DNA of 64,000 nucleotides from Streptomyces rhizosphaerihabitans (GCF_025399795.1 NZ_JAODTZ010000002.1:186001-250000); one strand, 5' to 3'. Counted from the stretch's first letter, positions 43,354 through 53,016 are shown. Made by a program: numbers and translations. The notes: a model not told the origin generated them from the sequence alone.

Positions 43354-45159
43354 ATGAGTAGGGGCGGACGCCACGCATACGCCGCGGTCTCAGTGCTCGC
43401 GGCGGGAGCTCTCGTGCTCACCGGTTGCAGCAAGGGCGGCAGCGACAAGGGGAACAACAGCAAGGACAAGGAGAACGCGCAGCGCCAGCAGGCGTCGATC
43501 AAGTTCGGCAACGCCGCGGACTCCACCGGCCCCGCGGCCGAGGTCCCCGGCGCGAAGAGCGGCGGCACGATGGAGGTCCTCCAGCGTGACAGCTACGCGC
43601 ACCTGGACCCGGGCCAGATCTACGTCTCCGACGAAGGCTCCCTCGCCACGCTGCTCCACCGTGGTCTCACCGGATACAAGGCCACGAGCGACGACGGCTC
43701 CAAGCACGAGGTCGTCGGCGACCTCGCCACCGACTCCGGCACCACGACGGACGGCGGCAAGACCTGGAAGTACACGCTCAAGGACGGCATCAAGTTCGAG
43801 GACGGTACGGCGATCACGTCCAAGGACGTCCGCCAGACCATGGAGCGCCTCTTCGCACCCTTCATCAACCAGGGCCCGCCCTACATCCAGCAGTGGCTCG
43901 CCGACGCGCCGGGCGCGGACTACCGCAAGCTGCTGAAGGACGGTCCCTACAAGGGCAAGCACCTGCCGGACAGCATCCTGCAGACGCCGGACGACAAAAC
44001 CATCGTCTTCAAGTTCAAGACGTCGCACCCCGACCTGCCGTACGCCCTCGCCATGGCGGGCTACGCGGTGGTGTCCGCCAAGGGTGACACCAAGGAGAAG
44101 TACGACCGGGCGCCCGTGACGACCGGACCGTACAAGATCCAGTCGTTCAAGTCCGGCAAGTCGATGGTCCTCGTGAAGAACACCAACTGGGACGCGAAGA
44201 CCGACCCGATCCGTCACCAGTACGTGGACCAGTTCAACATCACGTTCAACCAGCAGTACGAGACGTCCACCAAGACGCTGCTGGCCGACACCGGCGCCGA
44301 CCAGGCCGGCGTCAGCTTCAACAACCAGGTCGACGCGGGCAACCTCTCCAAGATCCTCGCCGACCCGAAGATGAAGTCCCGTACGGTCTCGGGCTTCCAG
44401 CCCTACGTCGGCCAGATGAACATCAACCTGAGCCACCCGGCTCTCAAGGACAAGAAGATCCGCGAGGCCATCGCCTACGCCCTGCCGATCACGCCGTTCG
44501 TGCGCGCCTACGGCGGCAACGACGCGATGGAGGTCGCCGGCGGCCTCATCAGCCCGACCGTCAGCGGCTACGACGCGTCCTTCGACCCGTTCGGCAAGCG
44601 CAAGAAGCCGGCCGGTGACCCCGAGAAGGCCAAGGCCCTGCTGAAGGAAGCCGGCAAGGTCGGCATGAAGCTGACCTTCGGCTACATCAACACCCCCGAG
44701 GGCCAGCAGTACTCCACCGCCATGGCGGAGGGCCTGAAGAAGGCAGGCTTCGACGTCCAGCGCCAGGAGATCCCGGCCGAGACGTACTACGACCAGGTCA
44801 GCAAGCTGGACAACAACTACGACATCTTCCACACCGCGTGGGGTGCCGACTGGCCGTCCGCCTCGACCGTGATCCCGCCGCTGTACGACGGCCGTGGAAT
44901 CGCCGACGGCGCGCAGAACTACTCGCAGGTCAACGACCCCAAGGTGAACGCGGACATCGACCGCATCAACAAGATCACCGACCCGGTCAAGGCCGCTGCC
45001 GAGTGGGAGAAGGTCGACCAGTACCTGGTCAAGGACGTCGTCAACGAGGTCCCGACCGGCTACTACAAGCAGACCCAGATCGCCGGATCCAAGATCGGCG
45101 GCCTGGTCTACGACGACGTGATCGGTGGCGTCGACCCGCGTCGCCTGTTCGTCAAGTAA
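43354..45159 (+). CDS. bldKB: Oligopeptide-binding lipoprotein BldKB
   Basis: A 601-residue family 5 binding protein. The lipoprotein signal ends in LVLTGC near residue 25, followed by a short lysine/serine linker. LRHLDPGQI-type sequence (AHLDPGQIYVSDEGSLATLL) opens the binding fold, and peptide-binding landmarks such as TGPYKIQSFKSGKSMVL and KIREAIAYALPI are present. The mature domain ends GGVDPRRLFVK. It captures extracellular oligopeptides and delivers them to the permeases. GTG at 43351 is an alternative start. A GC-rich hairpin follows the stop. Confidence 0.82.
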   Translation: MSRGGRHAYAAVSVLAAGALVLTGCSKGGSDKGNNSKDKENAQRQQASIKFGNAADSTGPAAEVPGAKSGGTMEVLQRDSYAHLDPGQIYVSDEGSLATLLHRGLTGYKATSDDGSKHEVVGDLATDSGTTTDGGKTWKYTLKDGIKFEDGTAITSKDVRQTMERLFAPFINQGPPYIQQWLADAPGADYRKLLKDGPYKGKHLPDSILQTPDDKTIVFKFKTSHPDLPYALAMAGYAVVSAKGDTKEKYDRAPVTTGPYKIQSFKSGKSMVLVKNTNWDAKTDPIRHQYVDQFNITFNQQYETSTKTLLADTGADQAGVSFNNQVDAGNLSKILADPKMKSRTVSGFQPYVGQMNINLSHPALKDKKIREAIAYALPITPFVRAYGGNDAMEVAGGLISPTVSGYDASFDPFGKRKKPAGDPEKAKALLKEAGKVGMKLTFGYINTPEGQQYSTAMAEGLKKAGFDVQRQEIPAETYYDQVSKLDNNYDIFHTAWGADWPSASTVIPPLYDGRGIADGAQNYSQVNDPKVNADIDRINKITDPVKAAAEWEKVDQYLVKDVVNEVPTGYYKQTQIAGSKIGGLVYDDVIGGVDPRRLFVK

Positions 45160-45172
45160 CCGTCGCTCTGAC

Positions 45173-45219
45173 GGGGCCCGGTGCGCTCGCCGCCCAGCGA
45201 GGCGGACGCGCCGGGCCCC
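45173..45219 (+). terminator. Hairpin between bldKB and bldKC (possible attenuator)
   Basis: Arms GGGGCCCGGTGCG (45173-45185) and CGCGCCGGGCCCC (45207-45219) pair over 13 bases, with one G-U pair and a nested inner stem. No T tract follows. Such a hairpin after a binding-protein gene may give differential expression of binding protein over permease. Confidence 0.6.
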
Positions 45220-45255
45220 GCCGGGCCCCGCTGACGTCTGAGAGCTGCCCCTGTC

Positions 45256-46236
45256 ATGCTGCGCTTCCTCATTCGCCGGACACTCGGCGCCGTCGTCATT
45301 CTCTTCCTGCTGAGTATCGTCGCGTTCCTGCTGTTCTTCGGGATGCCGAGGGACCCGGGGTTGCTGATGTGCGGCAAGACATGCACGCCCGCCAACCTCG
45401 CGAACATCCACCACGTGCTCGGCCTCGACAAGTCGATCCCCGAGCAGTACGGGATCTTCCTGCACAACCTCGTGCTGGGCAGCAACGGCTTCACCCAAGG
45501 CCCGTGCCCCGCACCCTGTTTCGGGTACTCGTACCACACCAACGAGCAGGTCTGGGGCACGCTGATGGACCGCCTGCCCACGACGGTGTCGCTGACGCTG
45601 GGTGCCGCGGTCTGCTTCCTGATCGTGGGCCTGGGCACGGGCATGCTCGCCGCATGGAAGCGCGGCACGCTGGTGGACAAGACAGTGACGGCCGGGGCGA
45701 TGGTGCTCAGCTCGATGCAGATCTACTTCCTCGGCCCGCTGGCGCTGGCGGCTCTCGTCTACCAGAGCCACCTCTTCTCCAAGCCCGCCTACAACGACTT
45801 CACCGCGAACCCGGTCAGCTGGTTCACCGGCCTGATCATCCCGTGGGTGATCCTCTCCACGATCTTCGCCTCGCAGTACACGCGTATGGCGCGCTCGTCG
45901 ATGATCGAGCAGCTCCAGGAGGAACACGTCCGCACCGCGCGGGCGAAGGGCATGTCGCGCAAGTACGTCTTCTTCCGCTACGCCTGGCGCGGTTCCCTGA
46001 TCCCCATCGTCACCATCTTCGGCATCGACCTCGGCTCGCTGCTGGGCGGCGCGATCATCACCGAGTACACGTTCGGACTGCCCGGCCTCGGCAAGCTGGC
46101 CGTCGAGTCGGTGTTCTTCAGCGACCTTCCGCTGCTGCTGGGCGTGATGCTCTTCTCCGCCGCCATGATCCTGCTGTTCAACATCATCGTGGATGCCTGC
46201 TACGCCTTCATCGACCCGCGCGTGCGGCTGTCCTAG
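45256..46236 (+). CDS. bldKC: Oligopeptide ABC transporter permease BldKC
   Basis: A 326-residue OppB/DppB-type permease. The N-terminal helix FLIRRTLGAVVILFLLSIVA is followed by an extracellular loop containing cysteines (LMCGKTCTP), and five further helices. The EAA loop is HVRTARAKGMSRKYVFFRYA, then GSLIPIVTIFGIDLGSLLGG. It pairs with BldKA to form the channel. RBS is GAGAG in CTGAGAGCTGCCCCTGTC before the ATG. It is followed by the first ATPase gene with 9 bases between. Confidence 0.85.
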   Translation: MLRFLIRRTLGAVVILFLLSIVAFLLFFGMPRDPGLLMCGKTCTPANLANIHHVLGLDKSIPEQYGIFLHNLVLGSNGFTQGPCPAPCFGYSYHTNEQVWGTLMDRLPTTVSLTLGAAVCFLIVGLGTGMLAAWKRGTLVDKTVTAGAMVLSSMQIYFLGPLALAALVYQSHLFSKPAYNDFTANPVSWFTGLIIPWVILSTIFASQYTRMARSSMIEQLQEEHVRTARAKGMSRKYVFFRYAWRGSLIPIVTIFGIDLGSLLGGAIITEYTFGLPGLGKLAVESVFFSDLPLLLGVMLFSAAMILLFNIIVDACYAFIDPRVRLS

Positions 46237-46245
46237 GAGCACTCC

Positions 46246-47307
46246 GTGACCACTCTGACCAAGGAATCGGGCGCCGGTGCCCCGGCGGACTCGGGTGCCT
46301 TCCTGTCGGTGCGTGACCTGTACGTCCGGTTCAAGACCGAGGACGGCGTCGTCAAGGCCGTCGACGGGCTCTCCTTCGAACTCGAACGGGGCAAGACCCT
46401 CGGCATCGTGGGGGAGTCGGGCTCCGGCAAGTCGGTGACCAACCTGACGATCCTCGGCCTGCACAACCCGATGTTCACGACCGTCGAGGGCGAGATCGTG
46501 CTCGACGGCCAGGAACTGATCACGGCCCGTGAGTCGGAGCTGGAGAAGGTGCGCGGCAACAAGGCCGCGATGATCTTCCAGGACCCGCTGACGGCGCTCT
46601 CCCCGTACTACACGGTGGGCCGGCAGATCGCCGAGCCGTTCTGGAAGCACACCGGGGCGTCGAAGAAGGCCGCCTGGGACCGGGCGGTGGAGATGCTCGG
46701 CAAGGTCGGCATCCCCAATCCGAAGGAACGGGCGAAGGACTATCCGCACCAGTTCTCCGGCGGTATGCGCCAGCGCGCGATGATCGCGATGGCGCTGGTC
46801 TGCGACCCCGACCTGCTGATCGCGGACGAGCCGACCACCGCGCTCGACGTCACCGTGCAGGCCCAGATCCTCGACCTCCTGAAGGACCTCCAGCAGGAGT
46901 TCGGCTCGGCGATCATCTTCATCACGCACGATCTGGGCGTGATCGCGGACATGGCCGACGACATCATGGTGATGTACGCGGGCGGGGCGGTGGAACGCGG
47001 TTCGGTGAACGAAGTGCTGCGCTCGCCCCAGCATCCCTACACCTGGGGCCTGCTGAACTCGATGCCGCGGCTGGACTCGGACCTCAGTACGCCGCTGGCC
47101 CCCATCCCCGGCGCGCCGCCCTCCCTGCTGAAGCCGCCGTCGGGCTGCCGGTTCCACCCCCGCTGCACCTTCCAGGGCGAGGTCGGAGGCGCGCGGTGCG
47201 TCGACCAGCTCCCGCTGCTGCCCGCGGGCCGGGGAGGCGCGTGTCACCTCACGGCCGAGCAGAAGCAGACCATTTTCATCGAGCAGATCAAGCCCCGGCT
47301 GCGGTAG
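46246..47307 (+). CDS. bldKD: Oligopeptide ABC transporter ATPase BldKD
   Basis: A 353-residue OppD-type ATPase. Walker A is GESGSGKS, the signature is FSGGMRQR, and Walker B is [12 protein letters not shown], followed by the H-loop [10 protein letters not shown]. The C-terminal peptide-transporter extension carries the usual cysteine group ([25 protein letters not shown]), which may hold an iron-sulfur centre in related ATPases. GTG start after GGAGCAC. It works together with the next ATPase as a heterodimer. Confidence 0.9.
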   Translation: MTTLTKESGAGAPADSGAFLSVRDLYVRFKTEDGVVKAVDGLSFELERGKTLGIVGESGSGKSVTNLTILGLHNPMFTTVEGEIVLDGQELITARESELEKVRGNKAAMIFQDPLTALSPYYTVGRQIAEPFWKHTGASKKAAWDRAVEMLGKVGIPNPKERAKDYPHQFSGGMRQRAMIAMALVCDPDLLIADEPTTALDVTVQAQILDLLKDLQQEFGSAIIFITHDLGVIADMADDIMVMYAGGAVERGSVNEVLRSPQHPYTWGLLNSMPRLDSDLSTPLAPIPGAPPSLLKPPSGCRFHPRCTFQGEVGGARCVDQLPLLPAGRGGACHLTAEQKQTIFIEQIKPRLR

Positions 47308-47320
47308 GGAGAACAGCGCC

Positions 47321-48472
47321 ATGAAGGAAGACGTCACGAAGGACGTCACGACGGGTGACAGCACGCTGCCCGCCCCGCGCGCGGCCACCGACGACAGCTC
47401 CGCCGAGCCGTTGCTGGTGGTCGAGAACCTGGTCAAGCACTTCCCGGTCAAGGGCGGCTTCCCGATCCGGCGCACCATCGGCGCGGTGCAGGCCGTGGAC
47501 GGCATCGACCTCACCGTGCACGTGGGCGAGAGCTTCGGCCTGGTGGGGGAGTCGGGCTGCGGCAAGTCGACGACCGGACGCCTGATCACCCGTCTGCTGG
47601 AACCGACGGGCGGCACGATCTCGTACCGCGGCCAGGACATCAGCCACGCCAGCCGCAAGCAGCTGACGCCGGTCCGCTCCGAGATCCAGATGATCTTCCA
47701 GGACCCCTATTCGTCGCTGAATCCGCGCCAGACGGTCGGCAAGATCATCTCGGCTCCCATGGAGATCAACGGGATCAACCCGGACGGGGGCCGGGAGAAG
47801 CGGGTCCGCGAGCTGCTGGAGATCGTCGGACTGAGCCCCGAGCACTACAACCGCTTCCCGCACGAGTTCTCCGGCGGCCAGCGCCAGCGCATCGGCGTGG
47901 CCCGCGCACTGGCTTCGGAGCCGAAGCTGATCGTCGCGGACGAGCCGGTCTCCGCCCTGGACGTCTCCATCCAGGCGCAGGTCGTCAACCTCCTCCAGGA
48001 AGTGCAGAAGGAACTGGGCATCGCGTTCCTGTTCATCGCCCACGACCTGGCGGTCGTACGGCACTTCTCGCAGCGTGTCGCGGTCATGTATCTCGGCAAG
48101 GTGATCGAGGTGGGCGACCGGGAGTCGATCTACACCCGGCCCCGGCACCCCTACACCCACGCCCTGCTCTCCGCGGTCCCCGAGGTCGAACTGAACGAGT
48201 CGGGCAAGGTCCGGCGGGAGCGGATCCGGCTCGCGGGCGACGTGCCGTCACCCATCTCCCCGCCCTCCGGCTGCCGGTTCCGCACCCGGTGCTGGAAGGC
48301 GCAGGACAAGTGCGCCCAGGAGGAACCGCCGCTGGTCCGGATCTCGGGCAACCACGACGGCCACCTGACGGCCTGCCACTTCCCGGAGGACCCGACCATC
48401 GAGGGCCGCGACGAGGACATCGTGCTGGACCCGGCGCTGGTGGCCCTGGAGGACGCGCCAGAGGGCCACTAG
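47321..48472 (+). CDS. bldKE: Oligopeptide ABC transporter ATPase BldKE
   Basis: A 383-residue OppF-type ATPase. Walker A is GESGCGKST, signature FSGGQRQR, Walker B LIVADEPVSALD. The C-terminal extension has CRFRTRCWKAQDKCA and LTACHFPED, with the cysteines of the peptide-transporter family. An N-terminal tail of about 30 acidic/threonine-rich residues precedes the fold. ATG after GGGAGAACAG. It is the last gene of the operon. Confidence 0.9.
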   Translation: MKEDVTKDVTTGDSTLPAPRAATDDSSAEPLLVVENLVKHFPVKGGFPIRRTIGAVQAVDGIDLTVHVGESFGLVGESGCGKSTTGRLITRLLEPTGGTISYRGQDISHASRKQLTPVRSEIQMIFQDPYSSLNPRQTVGKIISAPMEINGINPDGGREKRVRELLEIVGLSPEHYNRFPHEFSGGQRQRIGVARALASEPKLIVADEPVSALDVSIQAQVVNLLQEVQKELGIAFLFIAHDLAVVRHFSQRVAVMYLGKVIEVGDRESIYTRPRHPYTHALLSAVPEVELNESGKVRRERIRLAGDVPSPISPPSGCRFRTRCWKAQDKCAQEEPPLVRISGNHDGHLTACHFPEDPTIEGRDEDIVLDPALVALEDAPEGH

Positions 48473-48495
48473 GACCACTAGGACGCCCTGCCTGC

Positions 48496-48559
48496 GAAGG
48501 GGGCCAAGGGGGCCCGCACGCGGCAGCGGCGGGCCTCCTTCGGCGGTGGGGCCCCCTTC
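48496..48559 (+). terminator. Two-level stem-loop after bldKE
   Basis: A 10-base perfect outer stem (GAAGGGGGCC 48496-48505 with GGCCCCCTTC 48550-48559) encloses a 7-base inner stem (48511-48517 with 48529-48535). There is no T tract. It is likely the operon end. Confidence 0.55.
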
Positions 48560-48723
48560 CGCGGTGCAGGGCGTCCCGGGTGCGCGCCGCCTTCTCGTGG
48601 TGAACGGGCTGCCCCGGTGCGTGCCGTCCTGCTCACCGGGCCGGTTCGGCCGGCGTACGGTCCGAGACCGGGGTTCCGGGTACTCAGGCCCGGCCGGTGA
48701 TCGTCGAGGTCGGCGTGCCGGGG

Positions 48724-49458
48724 TCAGGCCCGGCCGGCGACCGTGATGATCTCGGGGGCGGTGGGGGAGAGCGGCTCCCGGCCCCAGTCGCCGTACTGCT
48801 CGTGCACGACGAGTCCGGCCTCGCCGAGGAACGCCCCGAGCGCGTCCGCTCCCAGGAACCGCAGGGTGCTGCGGCTGACCCTCGGCTGCCCCCAGCGCGC
48901 ATGCTCGAACGTCTCGCTGAACGTCACGCGGTCCCCGAGCACGGGCGTCTCGACCTCGTGCCGGACCCGTACCGCATCGCCGTGCTCGTCGCTCACCTCG
49001 CGTGCCCGCTCGGGCCGCCATGCCTCCCACGCCCGGACCTCGGGATTGCGGGTCTCGAAGACGAATCGCCCGCCGTCGCCGAGAGCCTGCCGTACGGCGG
49101 CCAGCGCGGAGCGCACCTCCTCGTCGCCGACGAGCACCTGAAACGCGTGCCCGGTCATCACGACGAGGTCGAACTCCCGCTCCCAGCGCACCGATCCGAG
49201 ATCCCCGAGCACCCACTCGACGCCGGCCTGCCTGCGTGCCTGCACCAGCATGGCCGCGGCGGGATCGAGCCCGCACAACCGCCCCTCGTGACCGGCCTCG
49301 CGGGCGCGCGCCAACAGCCGTCCCGTCCCGCATCCGACATCGAGCACGGACCGCGCGGACATCACCAGGTCCAGGTAGAAGTCGTCGCTCGGACCCCATG
49401 GATTCAGCGCGTCGTACAGGGCGGCGAGCGAGACGTCACTGAACGAACGATCAGCCAT
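48724..49458 (-). CDS. Class I SAM-dependent methyltransferase
   Basis: A 244-residue methyltransferase. Motif I is SVLDVGCGTGRLLARA, acidic residue in LCGLDPAAAML, and the following strand FDLVVMTGHAFQVL. The C-terminal part (FVFETRNPEVRAW and later beta strands) fits the small-molecule methyltransferase fold. Substrate is unknown. It is transcribed against the bldK operon and begins the accessory stretch. Confidence 0.82.
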   Translation of the reverse strand: MADRSFSDVSLAALYDALNPWGPSDDFYLDLVMSARSVLDVGCGTGRLLARAREAGHEGRLCGLDPAAAMLVQARRQAGVEWVLGDLGSVRWEREFDLVVMTGHAFQVLVGDEEVRSALAAVRQALGDGGRFVFETRNPEVRAWEAWRPERAREVSDEHGDAVRVRHEVETPVLGDRVTFSETFEHARWGQPRVSRSTLRFLGADALGAFLGEAGLVVHEQYGDWGREPLSPTAPEIITVAGRA

Positions 49459-49607
49459 CAGAGCAGTCTCTCAGCCCGCGCGGCCATGCGAAACCACTGA
49501 TCGGGAAGGAGCGGGGTGAGCAAGTGGGCGAAAACAGTGGCAGGTTGAACGGGCCGACCGGGAGCCGGGGAACAGGCTCCGGCACCGCTCGCGAGAATCG
49601 GGACGAG

Positions 49608-50039
49608 ATGCTGCATCACATCGAAGTGTGGGTGCCGGACCTGGGGCGGGCCGTGCGCTCCTGGGGCTGGCTGCTGGAGCGGCTCGGGTACGCGCCGTAC
49701 CAGGACTGGCCGGACGGCCGCAGCTGGCGGCTGGGGGAGACCTACCTCGTGTTCGAGCAGTCGCCCGCCCTGACCGCGGACCACCACGACCGGCTGCGCC
49801 CGGGTCTCAACCATCTCGCCTTTCACGTCACGAGCCGCGCCGAGCTGGACGCGCTAGTCGAGGAGGCACCCGCGTACGGCTGGACGCTCCTGTTCCCGGA
49901 CCGTCATCCCTACGCGGGCGGCTCCGGGCACCGCGCCGCCTATCTGGAGAACACCGACGGCTTCGAGGCCGAACTCGTGGTCAGGGAGCACGAAGGGGAG
50001 GACGAAGGAGAGGGGGCGGCCGAGGAGGTCACCGGATGA
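49608..50039 (+). CDS. VOC (glyoxalase/dioxygenase-fold) protein
   Basis: A 143-residue protein of the vicinal oxygen chelate fold. MLHHIEVWVPDLGRAVRSW begins the first module, LNHLAFHVTSRAELDALV the second, and AAYLENTDGFEAELV the metal-binding strand. Conserved metal ligands would be the histidine near the N-terminus, the histidine in LNHLAFHV, and the glutamate near the end. An acidic tail follows. Its 3' end overlaps the convergent amidohydrolase gene by 11 bases. Substrate unknown. Confidence 0.75.
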   Translation: MLHHIEVWVPDLGRAVRSWGWLLERLGYAPYQDWPDGRSWRLGETYLVFEQSPALTADHHDRLRPGLNHLAFHVTSRAELDALVEEAPAYGWTLLFPDRHPYAGGSGHRAAYLENTDGFEAELVVREHEGEDEGEGAAEEVTG

Positions 50040-51069
50040 TCCGGCCGCGCAGCACGATGCGGCGCGGGTGCCGCAGGACGCCCGGCTCGCGGCGTGGGTC
50101 CGTGTCGTAGACGGTGATGTCGGCCAGGGCGCCCTCGGCCGTCAGGGGGAGCCCCAGGAAGGCGCGGGCGGTCCAACTGGCCGCGCCCACGGCGGCCTCG
50201 GGCGGCAGCCCGGCGCCGACCAGGTGCTCGACCTCGACGGCGACGTTGCCGTGGGGAGCGGAGTCCGTGCCGGCGAGGACGGTGACACCCGCGTCGTACG
50301 CCTCCCGGACCCGGCGGATCATCGTGCGGTGCCCCTCGTGCCAGAGCCGGCCGCGGGCGTTGTCCTTGATCCGGGGCGCGCTGCGCGCGAACGCGGTGAG
50401 GGTGGGGACGTACGACGTGCCGTGCCCGGCCATCAGCCCGACGCACTCCTCGGGCATCCCCATGCCGTGCTCGATCGAGTCGACCCCGGCGCGGGCCGCG
50501 CCCAGCACACCCGCCGCCGACTGGCAGTGCGCCGCGACCCGGCCACCCGCCGCGTGTACGCCCTCGACCACCGCGCGCAGCAGCTCGTACGGCACCGGTG
50601 GCGCCTCGTAGTCCCAGTCGCCCAGGAGCTTGCACCAGCCGTCGTGGGCCTTCGCCTCGGCGACCGCCACGGCGACGAGGTCGTCGGTCACCGTGTGGAA
50701 CCCGGCGCTGCGGGAGAGCCCCGCCCAGGCCAGCCAGCGTCCCGCGGTGATCATGCGGGGCGAGCCGGGGGCCTCGCGCAGCCCGTCGGGGATCTCACCC
50801 AGCAGACCCGGAAAGCGCAGGGCGGTGACCCCCGCGTCCCGGTGCGCGCCGATCTGCTCGGCGAAGACCTGCGGATCGAAGCCCGTGTCGTCCCCCGCGG
50901 CGGTACCCGGGTGCGTATGGACGTCCACGAGGCCCGGCAGCAGGAATCCGCCGTCGGCGACGGTGTCCGCCGGGACCGAGGGGCGCTGGAAGGTGATCCG
51001 GTCGCCGAGCGTCCAGAGGTCGCGTACGACGCCGTCGGGCAGAACGGTTCCGCGCAGGTGGAAGGGCAC
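50029..51069 (-). CDS. Amidohydrolase family protein (imidazolonepropionase-like)
   Basis: A 346-residue metal-dependent hydrolase. The metal motif is VDVHTHPG, with further ligands in VAAHCQSAAG and SIEHGMGMP, and the catalytic aspartate in LAGTDSAPHG. This is the pattern of the large amidohydrolase group of imidazolonepropionase-like and prolidase-like enzymes. The ending LADITVYDTDPR is typical. Substrate cannot be told. The start ATG is the first candidate; the preceding region is divergent with the DinB gene. Confidence 0.8.
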   Translation of the reverse strand: MPFHLRGTVLPDGVVRDLWTLGDRITFQRPSVPADTVADGGFLLPGLVDVHTHPGTAAGDDTGFDPQVFAEQIGAHRDAGVTALRFPGLLGEIPDGLREAPGSPRMITAGRWLAWAGLSRSAGFHTVTDDLVAVAVAEAKAHDGWCKLLGDWDYEAPPVPYELLRAVVEGVHAAGGRVAAHCQSAAGVLGAARAGVDSIEHGMGMPEECVGLMAGHGTSYVPTLTAFARSAPRIKDNARGRLWHEGHRTMIRRVREAYDAGVTVLAGTDSAPHGNVAVEVEHLVGAGLPPEAAVGAASWTARAFLGLPLTAEGALADITVYDTDPRREPGVLRHPRRIVLRGRIIR

Positions 51070-51192
51070 GACGCGACAGTCTGCCGGTGGACGCCGTGCG
51101 GGGCAACACCCCTTGTACGGGAGCCCGTTGACTCTCTTGGCGACCGCTTAATCGTTCGACATCGACCGGGGCCGACCGGGATGCTTCACCCG

Positions 51193-51705
51193 ATGACTTC
51201 ACAGACACGAACGGACAGGCCCCCGGCCTGGGACGAGCGCACCCAACTGGCCACCTTCCTCGACTACGCCCGCGCCACCGTCCGCGCCAAGTGCGAGGGC
51301 GTGTCCGCGGAGGACGCCCGCAAGGCCCCGCTGCCCGGCTCCCCGCTGATGACCCTCAGCGGGCTCGTCAACCATCTCCGCTGGGTCGAGTACTACTGGT
51401 TCCAGGTGGTCTTCCTCGGCGAGGAGGACAAGGGACCCTGGACGGACGAGGACCCCGACCGCGAGATGCGGATCGCCGTCGACTTCCCGCTGCCGCAACT
51501 CCTCGACGAGTACGAGGAACAGAGCGCCCGCTACCGCACGTCGGTGGCCGCGCACGACCTCGACACCAAGGCCGAGCGGCCGGGCCGCGACGGCAGCTGC
51601 GTCGACCTCCGCTGGATCGTCCTCCACCTCGTGGAGGAGACGGCCCGTCACAACGGCCACATCGACATCCTGCGCGAACTGGCCGACGGCCGGACGGGCG
51701 ACTAG
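51193..51705 (+). CDS. DinB-family (DUF664-type) protein
   Basis: A 170-residue helical-bundle protein. The histidine pattern is NHLRWVEYYWF near residue 60 and WIVLHLVEETARHNGHID near the end, matching the three-histidine metal site of DinB proteins of actinomycetes. Many of these are thiol transferases or of unknown function. ATG at 51193 was preferred by alignment, but an in-frame ATG at 51181 is also possible and neither has a clear ribosome site. It runs with the VOC gene three bases downstream. Confidence 0.78.
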   Translation: MTSQTRTDRPPAWDERTQLATFLDYARATVRAKCEGVSAEDARKAPLPGSPLMTLSGLVNHLRWVEYYWFQVVFLGEEDKGPWTDEDPDREMRIAVDFPLPQLLDEYEEQSARYRTSVAAHDLDTKAERPGRDGSCVDLRWIVLHLVEETARHNGHIDILRELADGRTGD

Positions 51706-51708
51706 AAC

Positions 51709-52101
51709 ATGGGAGAAGCAGCGTTGTCGCACCCCACCATCCGCACCATCACCTTCGACTGCACCGGCGATCCGTACGATGTCGGGCTGTTCTGGAGCGA
51801 GTTGCTCGGCCGGCCGCTGGCCGACGACGACAAGCCCGGTGACCCGGAGGCGGTGATCGAGGACCCGTCAGGTGGCCCGACACTCCTGTTCGTTCAGGTC
51901 CCCGAGGGCAAGACGGTCAAGAACCGCGTCCACCTCGACCTGACCCCGCACGGCCGCACCCGCGACGAGGAGGTCGAACGCGCCCTGTCCCTCGGCGCCC
52001 GCCGCGTCGAGGACCACATCCGCCCCGACGGCGGCGGCTGGGTCCTCCTCGCGGACCCGGAGGGCAACGAATTCTGCGTGGAACGCGGAGAGTTGGGCTA
52101 A
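51709..52101 (+). CDS. VOC-fold protein 2
   Basis: A 130-residue protein of the glyoxalase-type fold. The module is IRTITFDCTGDPYDVGLFWS with ELLGRPLADDD, then RVHLDLTPHGR and the late strand VLLADPEGNEFCVERGEL, giving the usual metal-ligand positions. A TTG at 51724 preceded by GGGAGAAG is a likely alternative start, since the ATG at 51709 lacks a site. It forms an operon with the DinB gene. Confidence 0.72.
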   Translation: MGEAALSHPTIRTITFDCTGDPYDVGLFWSELLGRPLADDDKPGDPEAVIEDPSGGPTLLFVQVPEGKTVKNRVHLDLTPHGRTRDEEVERALSLGARRVEDHIRPDGGGWVLLADPEGNEFCVERGELG

Positions 52102-52148
52102 GCATTCTCTTTCAGATCACTCTCGCGGGCGTGCGGTAGTTCCCGTTC

Positions 52149-52753
52149 ATGACTGAGTTTGTCCCCCGCCTGGCCACCTGCCCCGATCAAGACCGAGAGG
52201 CTTGTGCTCCGTGAGTCCGAGGCCCGGAGACCGTGCGGCGTTCATCGGCCTTTTCGCCTCGCCGAAGGTGTGCACCTACATCGGTGGCCCTCGACCACGT
52301 GATGAGCTCGAACGTGCGATGCCTGAGGTGCCGGGGCGACGCCCTGGCCTTTTCGTCATCGGTCTCGACGGAGCGATGATTGGCATGATCACGCTTGACC
52401 GGCGCGGCGCAGAGCGTCCGGGTCACGTCCGTTCGAATGGCGGGGAAGCTGAGCTCGGCTACATGTTCCGGCCGGAGGCGTGGGGATGCGGGCACGCCGC
52501 TGAGGCATGTGCAGCGGTACTCGACTGGTTCGCCGACGCGTTTCCCGGCGAACCGTTGGTGCTCAGCACCCAGACCGCCAACGACCGCGCGATACGCCTG
52601 GCGGCGAACCTGGGGTTCACCGAGGTGGAGCGGTTCGAGGAGTATGGTGCCGAGCAGTGGTTCGGTGTGTGGTTCTCGGGCCGCGCCGTCCGGTTGAGCT
52701 CGGTCGTTTCTTACAGAACATCTGGTCGTCGGTTTGGGTGCGTTGTTGGTTGA
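52149..52753 (+). pseudogene. GNAT acetyltransferase gene, frameshifted at 5' and 3' ends
   Basis: The longest open part (52202-52753) encodes GNAT sequence with FIGLFASPKVCTYIGGPRPR, the acetyl-CoA motif GYMFRPEAWGCGHAAEA, and TANDRAIRLAANLGFTEVER. The expected N-terminus is scattered in two other frames: MTEFVPRLATCP from the ATG at 52149, then IKTERLVLRESEAR from 52186. A one-base step near 52228 leads into the main frame. After FGVWFS the C-terminus does not match the family and runs into IS-like DNA. This is probably a decayed gene; sequencing errors are the other explanation. Confidence 0.65.
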
Positions 52754-52797
52754 TGCCCCATGGGTTGAGGTCGAAATCCTGCGGTCGGACCGGACAA

Positions 52798-52909
52798 CTC
52801 AAGCTCAAGAAATGGCGCCGCCTGGCCACCCTCGTAGGACAAGACCGCGATTATCTACCTTGCCGGACTCCACCTCGTCGCCATCTTCATCTGGTCTGCA
52901 AGACGATGG
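52798..52909 (+). mobile_element. Remnant of a DDE transposase C-terminus (IS5-like)
   Basis: LKLKKWRRLAT in one frame, then after a short frameshift DKTAIIYLAGLHLVAIFIW (ending SARR) in the next, reads as the C-terminal end of IS5-type transposases. The rest of the element was not found. It sits between the broken GNAT gene and a strong hairpin. Confidence 0.6.
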
Positions 52910-52940
52910 GAAAGAAACGACCTGGCGGGATGGCTGTCAC

Positions 52941-52978
52941 GGAAAGGCCCGTGCCTCCTTAGAGGCACGGGCCTTTCC
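52941..52978. terminator. Perfect 17-bp hairpin, terminator for the ricin-like gene
   Basis: GGAAAGGCCCGTGCCTC and its exact complement GAGGCACGGGCCTTTCC are separated by a 4-base loop (CTTA). It lies 38 bases after the stop of the minus-strand secreted protein gene. It could serve both strands. Confidence 0.85.
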
Positions 52979-53016
52979 AGACGGCCTGGGTAGAGCCGTT
53001 CAGGAGGCTGAGCGAA

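Noticed and set aside
43390..47658. 1422-codon minus-strand open frame across bldKB-bldKE
   Set aside because: Antisense shadow of four strongly recognised transporter genes.
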